DNA from: Aureobasidium sp. EXF-3400
Taxonomy: Eukaryota > Ascomycota > Dothideomycetes > Dothideales > Saccotheciaceae
Assembly: GCA_024195585.1 (NCBI GenBank)
Contig: SWBL01000011.1
Location: 186,001 to 250,000 of the forward strand
Length of the DNA stretch: 64,000 nucleotides
Reading direction: 5' to 3'
Part shown: positions 56,380 to 64,000 of the stretch, one piece after another
Layout of the letters: every line of letters starts with the position of its first letter
Position numbering within the stretch: the stretch's first letter is position 1
Program-made: the position numbers and the translations under genes
The notes under the pieces: model-generated
Databases searched by the model: none
Told to the model about the DNA's origin: nothing
What the model saw: the letters and a program-made list of their open reading frames with translations, nothing else

Positions 56380-57301
56380 ATGGGAACCAGATCTGATCCC
56401 TCAAGCCACACCTGGACTGCTGAAGCAGTCGGCAACATCATCACCACAGAACCCAAGATGCTCAAATGCGCAGCCAGCGGCGACTTCAATGTCCTCGTCC
56501 CTGAAGATCTGCTCTGCTACTTCTCACGTTACTATACTGCACTCTTGAGAGGCAGCTTCTCTGAGGCCGGACAGGACAATGTCACACTTGAGCTCGATGG
56601 ATCACATGCCAAATGGTTCGTCACCTGGCTGTACTCTGGACGATTCCCTGACGACCTTGATTATCCGATCCTCTTCCAGCTCTACATCTTCGCGGACAAG
56701 ATCGACATACCAGCCATGCGCAAGGACATCATGACCCACATCCACAAACGCAGCCACCGAAAAGACAACCCACCTGTCGAGGACGCAATGGAAGCTTTTG
56801 ACAAACTGCCAAAGAGTTCTGGTCTCGTACGCTGGATTCTCGATCGATTCGCAAACCACTCACCTGTCTCAGCCATGAATGACAACCCGGAGTTTTACGA
56901 TCATGTACGCAGCGCATCCGATAAAACCTACGAGTATGTTTGCCGCAAGACATCCTGCGGTGTCGTCTCAGATCCATGCTGCAATGTCATCATCGACAGT
57001 CTCGGATGTGAAAGCGACTGCCATCACCCAAAAGACTGGATCAAGAGAAGCCAAGCTTGCACTTACCACGAGCACGAGTCTCCTGAAGAGTGGAAGAGTG
57101 AGTCAATACCTTGAAACTGCTAATCGAGCCGTAACCGCTTTACTAACACGACATTTAGCCTGCGCCGGCGACGATTTCCAACAGAGCGTTGATCTGGCTT
57201 ATCTCAGGGGCACCACTGCTACTGATCCAGTCGATTGGCTGAGATTCGCCAGGTTCGACGATCCCAACAGCATGGTCTACAGACTTGGTGGGCGTCCGTG
57301 A
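56380..57301 (+). CDS. BTB/POZ domain protein, tandem copy 3
   Basis: Exons 56380-57097 and 57159-57301; intron of 61 nt in phase 1; 286 residues. There is no 5' intron, unlike its siblings. The BTB core reads LLCYFSRYYTALLRGSFSEA, FVTWLYSGRF, LYIFADKIDIPAMRKDIM, then KLPKSSGLVRWILDRFA. The conserved Val-His-Lys before the core is replaced by Val-Pro-Glu. An insertion rich in Cys (YVCRKTSCGVVSDPCCN) precedes the shared tail CTYHEHESPEEW, giving more Cys than in the other copies. The last exon starts with TCAGDDFQQSVDLAYL and ends MVYRLGGRP. A frame extension upstream to 56299 exists but does not align with siblings. Confidence 0.82.
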
Positions 57302-57988
57302 ATGAGGTCTTGTCCAGTGGTCCTTAATTGCTTAGTAGGGGTATCATTGAAGGAGAAAGATGCTCAATAGCGTTCTTCATCAGCCAGAGGATGTTCAAGA
57401 CGACGCATCTGAGCACGTACACTTTGGAGGACTCTCTCGTCACCTGAAATGAACGAGGCTTGCTTGTTGAAACGGAGTTTGTCTCAAGAACGAGTTGCCA
57501 GGGGTAAATGTGAATCAACAAGAAATATTTCATCGTAGAATATCATCCAGACGATTGTGTTCGTGAAGTCATTCGTGTCCTTTTCCAAGTCCAGTATAAT
57601 AGTAAAGTCCAGTCGATGCCTGCAAATTATGCTTTCATTGTCCACTGTAAAAGCGATGAAGCTTCCTTTTGAAACCGCTTTGATCACTGTGTCCCTGTCT
57701 AAACATTGCAGACTGGGCATCGAAGATACGTCAAACTTGACAGAAATGGTCAGACTTCCTCGTTGTCAGGATCAGAATGACCAAGCAAGGTGGTAGTCGT
57801 TCCCAAGAAGAAGAGTCTTTGGTCGAAGTTGAGGATGAAGGATTCCAAGTTAGTGTGGAATGTGGAATGAGGAGGGCAATAACATGCAAGTTATAAATGT
57901 GTTTATTATGGCGGTTTATCTGATTACGAGAATGCGGCCTGATGCATTATCCAACCGGTATCTATGCTTTGGTATATATGTAAAGCGT
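57302..57988. other. Convergent 3' flanks
   Basis: Between BTB copy 3 and the M18 aminopeptidase gene. Only short overlapping frames were seen, and no gene was recognised. Confidence 0.5.
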
Positions 57989-59794
57989 CTAATCTCTGAA
58001 CTCGGCGTCGACAGATTCGAAGCCGTCGAGGAAACCCTGGAACATCTGGACACCAAGACCAGGGTCTGAAGTACCAGTGGTAGCACGAATACTGTGCATG
58101 CTCAATTGAGGAATGCCCGCATCGATGGCACGCATGCCAGTAGCGCAACTGAGCATAGGTCCAACGGTACCTCCTGATCTCGAGTCGTTTCTGATCTGGA
58201 AGACCTGGAGAGTGGCGCCAACCTTTTCTGCGCAGCGGGCGAAGATAGCAGTAGACGCAGCGTCAGTGGTCATGTGGCCGTTGCTGTCTGCAGAGACCGA
58301 GACACCGACATTGAGTTGAGGGGCGTGGTTGGCGAGGTATACGGATTCGAAGTTGGGGTTGACTGCGTGGGTGACGTCTGATGAGACGAGGAAGGAGTTG
58401 GCATATGTGCGGCCCATGAGATCTGAGGCAGGATGTTGGCCTGCAAGACTGCCAACAGCGCGTTCCATAACAATAGGAAGGAAGTTGCCGCGAGCGCCTT
58501 GTCTCAGACCACTGCCAATCTCTTCGTCGTCAAAGAGGCCGACCATCTTGATGATACCGGAGCTGGAGGTGCCGTTGTGGGCGCTTTGCTTGAGCGCCTC
58601 AAGGGCAGCCCAACTGCACAGCTTGTCATCGATGCGGCCAGCAGTGATGAACTCCTTGTCAAGACCAGCCAGAGTAGCAGGTTGAATATCGTACAACTCA
58701 AGCTCCCAGTTAACAATGTTGGAGGCATCGCTGAGACCCAATTCCTTGGCAATGGCGCGAACGAGGCGAGGAGGCTGAGTAGCAGCAAAAGTGCCGACCT
58801 TTGCTTGAGGCTCGATCTGGTTCTTTACTGACGACTCGAGGCCGATGATGGGCACAACCTGTGTCTCCAGGTTGAATGGGCCGTTTGCAGGAGTGCCGAA
58901 ATGAGGAGCCAATGTGGGAATCTTAGCAATTGGCCAACCAAGCTTGACCAACTTTGTGACAATCTTGTTTCCTTCCTTGACAAGGACACGACCACCAATA
59001 CTCAGATCACGGTCCCACCAGGTAGGACCAAGACCACCAGCGTAGGGGGCAACACCGAGCTCAACATAACCAGCCTTGTTAGGGATCTTGCTGACAGGCT
59101 TCAGCTTAGCAGTAAGAGCATCGACGTGACCAGCGAGAACAGCAGCACCATTGCCAGACTTGTAGTCGTCACCAACGACGAAGGCGATCAGACTGCTGCC
59201 GTTACGCTCGACAAAGTACTTGCCGCCGGGCTCAATGCGCCACGAGTCTCTCTCGCTGAGCTTAGTGAAGCCGTCGTCCTTAAGGTCGTGAGCCATGCTG
59301 TCGACAGCGTGGAAGACGGTGGGGTTGTCGGTCAAGAAGTCACAGAAGGGCTTAGCATAGGACTCGGCGTTTTGTGATGTAGCGAAGACGGGGGCAGGTG
59401 CCTCGGACACGGGTTGGTAGGAGGAAGATTGAGCGTGTAGGGTAGCAGATTGCAGCATGTTGTCGAGCTTCAATTGTTCAAGGCGGAGGCATTGCTTGTT
59501 GTGCTCGTGCAGGAGTTCGAGTTGTGTACGGTAGTCTGCATAGGCGGCCTTGTTGAGTTCGGCCTCAAGCTTCTCCTTGATGAGCTGAGGCATGTCGAAG
59601 GACGGCGGCGGCGAGTTCATTTGGTGGTGAAAGGATTGTGTTGATGTCTTGCGGGACAGTCCCTGCATGTTCTTGACCATGACGGCTGTGTTGATGGGAG
59701 GATATGAGGACTTGTGGAGGAGGATTGAGAGATGAGATCGGGGAGGGAGTTTGCGAGAAGCGACTGTAAGAAGAGGTGTATGCTGAGAAGACAA
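57989..59794 (-). CDS. M18 family aminopeptidase, aminopeptidase I (APE1/LAP4) like
   Basis: Single exon of 601 residues if started at 59794. ATG 59680 (MVKNMQGLSRK) or ATG 59617 may be the true start, since the first 38 residues look like leader. The enzyme is a dodecameric dizinc aminopeptidase. Visible ligands and motifs: GHVDALTAKLKPVS (first His-Asp), RIDDKLCSWAALEAL (bridging Asp), FDDEEIGSG (Glu-Glu), and SSDVTHAVNPN with a later His in RSGGTVGPM. The WWDRDLSIGG signature resembles vacuolar aminopeptidase I more than cytosolic aspartyl aminopeptidase. The N-terminal region (about residues 69-110) is predicted helical and charged, similar in place to the propeptide that drives Cvt/autophagic delivery to the vacuole in yeast; that route is inferred. 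Confidence 0.9.
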   Translation of the reverse strand: MSSQHTPLLTVASRKLPPRSHLSILLHKSSYPPINTAVMVKNMQGLSRKTSTQSFHHQMNSPPPSFDMPQLIKEKLEAELNKAAYADYRTQLELLHEHNKQCLRLEQLKLDNMLQSATLHAQSSSYQPVSEAPAPVFATSQNAESYAKPFCDFLTDNPTVFHAVDSMAHDLKDDGFTKLSERDSWRIEPGGKYFVERNGSSLIAFVVGDDYKSGNGAAVLAGHVDALTAKLKPVSKIPNKAGYVELGVAPYAGGLGPTWWDRDLSIGGRVLVKEGNKIVTKLVKLGWPIAKIPTLAPHFGTPANGPFNLETQVVPIIGLESSVKNQIEPQAKVGTFAATQPPRLVRAIAKELGLSDASNIVNWELELYDIQPATLAGLDKEFITAGRIDDKLCSWAALEALKQSAHNGTSSSGIIKMVGLFDDEEIGSGLRQGARGNFLPIVMERAVGSLAGQHPASDLMGRTYANSFLVSSDVTHAVNPNFESVYLANHAPQLNVGVSVSADSNGHMTTDAASTAIFARCAEKVGATLQVFQIRNDSRSGGTVGPMLSCATGMRAIDAGIPQLSMHSIRATTGTSDPGLGVQMFQGFLDGFESVDAEFRD

Positions 59795-60513
59795 GAGAGA
59801 TGAAGCGTGTTATCAGCAGCTGCTTGAATGTGTACGACTATGACTGTTCCAGTTGCCCCAGGCACCGCCATCTCATCTGATCAACGACCCGAGCTCGACC
59901 TGCCGCTCGGACTTAGCATCATCCAATCACCGTGCCATCGCATTCCGCTTGAAACGGCAGGTGCGGAGTAGCTCCTTCCTTGACTCTCCACCTTCCTTCT
60001 CAGCCTGTCACACCCTCATCTAAGAAGACGCACAATCAGCTTCGGATCAAAGCTGCGTCTGGAGAGAGAGCCACGAGCTCGTAGCTTCCGGCGTATGTCG
60101 CCATGCTTCCTGAAGATATTGTGCATCTCATACTCCGAAGCTCTCCGTGTGACAGACTCTGTCACAATCACATGGATGGACTCCCCACGGCTTGCTTGAC
60201 TCGCAAGTTCCATTTCGTCACAGCCAACATCAGAGTTTCGCATGTTCCGTCTGCCAGCCATGACAGGGATCCAGGAACAGGTTCGCATCCTGCATCCATG
60301 AACAACCATGTTTCTGCATTTCCATCATAGAAAAATCAAGGCAGCCCGTCATGTCAAGTCTTCCTCTTTTTCCATCTCCTCGCTGCACTTTCTGTGACTT
60401 GACCGCAACATCCATTCAGCTTCCTCGTTCAGTGCATTTCCAATCGTAGTTGTATCAAGCCATCGAAACACACCGCTTTGAAGCCTCTCGCTACCCGAAA
60501 AGGCAATACAATC
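59795..60513. other. Divergent promoter region
   Basis: About 720 bases between the divergent aminopeptidase and small-protein genes. No gene was recognised. Confidence 0.5.
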
Positions 60514-61020
60514 ATGTCTCAATCCACCACCACCCCTATCAAGCAAGCCAAAGCACCTGCCGCTGCAGGAAGCGGAAAGGACCCCCTCCACATGATCGAG
60601 AAGCTAGAGACCAAGACCAAAGCCGTGTATGTTCTATCATGGTCAAAACGGCTGCACATGGGAAAGGAGATCATAGTGCATTGCAGCTGACCAGCAAAAA
60701 CAAACAGAAACGCAAACAATGTTGCCAGAGTAGCCAACAGTCAGCTGGTTAATGCAGATGATAAACTGCATCCGCTTTTGAGCCTCAAGAATGGCAAGAA
60801 GCTCGAGAAGTTCCCTGACACGCCAAAAGCTTTGGCTAAACTGAGTGGTTCGTTTCTTTACGAATCGAGTCGTTTGATGCAAAGTGCTGATCTTGTTCTG
60901 GATATAGTCACTACTGTTGATGCCATGCTCAGTGCTCTTGAGGCCGATCGCGATGGAAATGAGATGGAGAAGAGAGAGAAGTTGCGTCTGCAAATTGGTC
61001 TCAAGCCCAACCCTGCTTGA
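60514..61020 (+). CDS. Small conserved fungal protein, function unknown
   Basis: Exons 60514-60626, 60741-60847 and 60908-61020; introns of 114 and 60 nt; 110 residues. The N-terminus is Thr, Ala and Lys-rich (MSQSTTTPIKQAK). The core reads KLEKFPDTPKALAKLSVTTV, then DAMLSALEADRDG, and ends EKREKLRLQIGLKPNPA. The FP-x-T start and the R-x-R/Q-x-Q-I-G-L end form a small helical domain that I have seen in uncharacterised ascomycete proteins; I can give no function. The second intron is a multiple of three with no stop, so a retained form of 130 residues is possible. The first junction (KAV|QLVNADDKLHPLL) is set by phase. Confidence 0.72.
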
Positions 61021-61370
61021 ATCATTCTTTCATTGCTTGTGATTTGGTAACGAATGATGGTTAGACACAGGATCCGTAGAATGAAGTCATGATACAGAGC
61101 AATCAAGTCCGAAATCAGATGAGCCACCATTTGTGCAAGCATGGGAAGAGAAGAAGCCAAGAAAACAGAAAGGAGGAATAAGGGATGAGATATGTTCTGA
61201 TTGCCAAAAAAAAAAAAAAGAGTCATCAATCTGTACCACCATCGCCGAGTTTCCCAAAGTGATCCATGCACGCATCCCAGATGTAGAACGCCGCTATGCA
61301 AAAGGAAATACGAAATCGGAAGGAAGACACCGGTCCTTGGTCGCGTGAGTTTGGCGTGATGTACGTTGGA
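61021..61370. other. Convergent 3' flanks with poly(A) run
   Basis: About 350 bases between convergent stop codons, with a run of about 14 A at 61206-61219. No gene was seen. Confidence 0.6.
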
Positions 61371-62271
61371 CTACTCGTCGTCATCAAGCTCTTCCGCACC
61401 ATGGCTGTTTGTATCGTTAGCGAAGGACAGCTGATAAGAATGCAGCAGACGATGTTTACCCAAGCAAGTTCTTGATGTTGTGCATTTCGTAGTGCTTCTT
61501 CCTCATGTTCTCAAACTTCTCGTGCTTCTCTCTTTCCTCCTGGGGAATATTGTCGGGAGTCTCGCCATGCCTTGCGCCGTCAATGTCCATTTGGTCGGGA
61601 TCAACGATGACTCTCTTTTCCGAGTCGCTGTGTCTGCGCTCGATCGTGTCTTGCTCAGGCTCTCCGAGGTCAAGATCAGGGATATCCACCTCACGGGGCT
61701 TTCTCTTTTGAGGAGCATCACCTTCGAGCACCTTGGCCTTGTCCAATTCGTCGACCATCAAATCATCAGGATTGATGTTCTGTGGCTCCTCGTCCTCATC
61801 AGGGTCGTAGCGGCCGACGTAGGGTGTCTTGGGCTCATCAATCTTCATTTTGCCGCCCATCTGACTCTCGTTGAGGAACAAATTGCCCTCGTCCCACTTC
61901 AGTCTTGGTGACGGGTGTTCTCCTTGGTGACTTCCGTCAGCAGCCGATTGGCGACGCGAGATGCTGCTGCGAGGATTCGAAGAGTTGCGGCGACCGCCGG
62001 CATTGATCTCAGTGTTCATTTGGACAACCTCTTTCTCGGACATCTCGCGGTTCATGGGAGGGCGGTCAGGGTTGCCGAGAGAGTCGGTGTGGTTGGCGGC
62101 ATGTGTGTTGGGCGGGGATTGGGGGCCATGAGGGTGCTCGCCCATGTATGAGCTGTTGTTCTTCAGAATACCTGTCACGCGATTTAGCCGACTGAGCGCA
62201 TAAGAGTGAGAGTAGCGCAAGATACCTTTGGGTCTCTTAGGGACGTCGGGTGAAGAGCCAGTAGCTGTCAT
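61371..62271 (-). CDS. GLC8 homologue: Protein phosphatase inhibitor 2 (IPP-2 / Glc8 type)
   Basis: Three exons, 62271-62226, 62171-61460 and 61404-61371; introns of 54 and 55 nt; 263 residues. All three PP1-binding elements of the family are seen: KGILKNNSS at the N-terminus, assembled by the first splice; LKWDEGNLFLNE in the centre; and KHYEMHNIKNLLG near the C-terminus. The tail HGAEELDDDE comes from the last exon. The protein is otherwise acidic and disordered, as expected. Inhibitor 2/Glc8 binds type-1 phosphatase and modulates its activity, with phosphorylation at a Thr-Pro site; DEPKTPYVGR supplies a candidate Thr-Pro. The first intron is a multiple of three with no stop, so an unspliced 18-codon insertion would split the KGILKN motif. 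Confidence 0.9.
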
Positions 62272-62902
62272 GATTGCTGTGGATGGTGGTGCAAGCTGGA
62301 AAGGATAGCTTGGGTGCTAGAAGGATGGAGTGCGAAGGCTATTGTGGAAGAAGTGTTGCAAGCTTCTGAGGCAGCGGTCAAAGACGTTGTGTTTATCGAT
62401 TTGAGGATGACAAGACGAAAGTTAGAGCGAGTGACGCAGACGAGAATAGCCTTTGTTATCTGTGCACTGGAGGGATTGGCATGAGGCGCAAAACTAAAGG
62501 GCAGGTGGGGTGTGTCGAAGATCGACGTCATGCTGATCACTTTTGCTTCGGCCCATGATCATCACGCGTAAACAACTACAGCATGACTCCCATCACATGC
62601 TGACGGCTCATCGTAGATACACCATATAACTCCTCATCTTGCCGTCTCTATACAGCATGATCGTTATCTGCACCTGGCCGTATCCGTAAATGCTCGCTTG
62701 CGACGCCGTTGTCCGCCTGAATCCTGCTCGTCAAAACATGCAACCTTCACACATACATCTCTAGCTTGGGGGCTGTCCCGATGTAGAATGCATTCATTGA
62801 CGCCCAAGATGCTTTGAAGAGAGCAAAGGCTCCTGCAATCCCACTCTGCCTTGAGACACCGCTTCCACACATAAAACCCCGCTTCAGCTGTCCACTGACT
62901 CG
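62272..62902. other. Intergenic between minus-strand genes
   Basis: The promoter of the inhibitor-2 gene and the 3' flank of the thiolase-like gene. No gene was recognised. Confidence 0.5.
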
Positions 62903-64000
62903 CTACAGTCTAGAGCTCGCTCCAAAAAAGAACAAGCTCTTTCCGTAACTCTGTCCGTCCGCTTGCACATAGCCGCTTTTGCCAATGGGCTCTTCATCTC
63001 TGCTTGCAAGCCTCTTCAGCGTTGCAGCATCTCCATGATTGGCAATAAATCTATGCCCGGAGCTCTTCAATCGACCTACAATATGACCTAACGAAGGTTC
63101 GTTCTGGCGGTCAAAATCTACCGTGTATGTCTGGACAGCTTCAGCGTTTGGACAACTTCATAGTGATTTAAGTGTCTCACCTCAATGATGGCTTCTCCTT
63201 CGGCAGTTTCATCAATTGTGGGCACTGTGTTGTCCTCAAGTCTGGAAGGCAGAGGGTTACAAGCAGGATAATGTTGACCATCGGCCCGTGGTTGAGACGA
63301 CAGACAGATAACATGCTGGTACGTCAAGACACCGCCATTTGCGAGCACAAGACCATGAGTGCCATTACCCGCACGCAGCTTTCGTGTCATGACTGTGATG
63401 GCCTACATTCGTGGTTCAGCTACATCGCATTATAGCAAGACTATTGAAGGCACTCACATGCATAGAGTAGTTATTGCCTGCTCCTCCAAAGCTTGTCAAA
63501 CCGCCAAGGAGAGTGATGGGCTTTTCAGACTGCAACATGTCCAGACCAAGATGTAGGCAGGCTAGTTTAGGTACGATGGGGAAGCAGCTGTAAAAGTCAA
63601 ACATATCTACTTCGGTCTTGCTGAGTCCACACGCCTCGAGCCCGGCGTCCAGAGTGCGACTGATTGCAGGACTCGAGTGGAAGTTTGGCCGTTCCCAGAA
63701 GTTGTCGCTGTCTTGTGTGCCTGCGCCTCCAAGCACGTAAATCCATCTGTCTTCGGCGATGCCTAGTTCGCGAGCATATGACACGGATGTCAGAATCACC
63801 GCTCCAGCTAGATTTATCGTATTGAAAGCATTCATCAGTAGGGGGTCTACTCGGGGTCAGCTCTGCACTGTCTGGATATCGACCAGTCGTACATGGAAAA
63901 CATATCATGCGGTTCTTGCTAGAGACACGTCCAATCGTTTCTTCTGTTTCTGCAGTACGAGGGAAACTCCATGCCAATGGATTCTTGTTTGCAACTTGAG
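62903..64000 (-). CDS. Thiolase-like acetyl-CoA acetyltransferase family protein, 5' end outside the window
   Basis: Partial. Exons read from the right edge: 64000-63893, 63846-63458, 63402-63181 and 63130-62903, with introns of 46, 55 and 50 nt. The product matches the C-terminal half of thiolase-superfamily proteins: CFPYPLLMNAFNTINLAGA, DMFDFYSCFPIVPKL, LTSFGGAGNNYSMHAIT, LVLANGGVLTYQHVICLSS. A distal region follows (TYTVDFDRQ, GHIVGRLKSSGHRFIANHGD) that often extends this fungal subgroup. The nucleophilic Cys loop, if present, would lie in the missing N-terminal part. The C-terminal tripeptide is Ser-Arg-Leu, a recognised variant of the PTS1 peroxisomal signal. A role in peroxisomal acyl-CoA metabolism is likely, but the specific reaction is not known. 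Confidence 0.82.

Overview
This is a nuclear chromosome window from a filamentous ascomycete (Pezizomycotina). The evidence is dense protein-coding genes on both strands, mostly short introns (about 47-70 nt, one of 143 nt) with GT..AG borders, and characteristically fungal genes: a Ras-associating/LRR/PP2C-like/catalytic adenylate cyclase, a Cdc12-type septin, a rhodopsin-domain integral membrane protein and a stomatin of the fungal plasma-membrane type. A dothideomycete is my best guess, but the sequence alone does not fix the class. No rRNA, tRNA, CRISPR array, transposase or reverse transcriptase was seen. Exon borders were read from splice consensus, frame and family conservation, and no transcript evidence was available.

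Layout. 0-2 kb: unrecognised, spliced or decaying coding sequence. 2.5-3.5 kb: an intracellular GH43 glycosidase. 4.2-8.8 kb: a tandem F-box-like family with one intact gene, one copy interrupted by a single in-frame TGA, and two degraded fragments. 8.8-11.1 kb: gene-poor. 11.1-14.6 kb: rhodopsin-domain protein, complex I NDUFS6-type subunit, YjbQ-family protein. 15.3-25 kb: a His-rich unknown protein, an RA-PH adaptor, a GNAT acetyltransferase, a GT25 glycosyltransferase and a conserved Ser-rich unknown. 27.5-39.9 kb: an SDR related to fungal sorbose/mannitol dehydrogenases, a large single-pass Ser/Pro-rich protein, a stomatin, an MRB1590-type ABC-class ATPase, and an SSXT-domain protein divergent from it. 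41.3-52.7 kb: core housekeeping and signalling genes, namely adenylate cyclase, the U3 snoRNP protein PWP2 (UTP1) and septin Cdc12. 53.1-57.3 kb: three tandem BTB/POZ paralogues with a shared C-terminal Cys/His motif. 58-64 kb: M18 aminopeptidase, a small conserved fungal protein, protein phosphatase inhibitor 2, and the 3' part of a thiolase-like gene ending in a possible peroxisomal signal.

The ordered housekeeping blocks contrast with two accessory pockets (F-box-like and BTB families). Members there have duplicated locally and, in the F-box case, decayed. Both domain types can act as substrate adaptors for cullin-RING ubiquitin ligases, so the window holds two fast-evolving adaptor-like families. 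Whether these particular proteins bind Skp1 or Cul3 is not shown by sequence. The most notable items are the C-[NT]-Y-H-E-H-x4-E-W tail of the BTB triplet with its conserved adjoining intron, the single-stop F-box copy, and two introns of 3n length without stops that could be retained.
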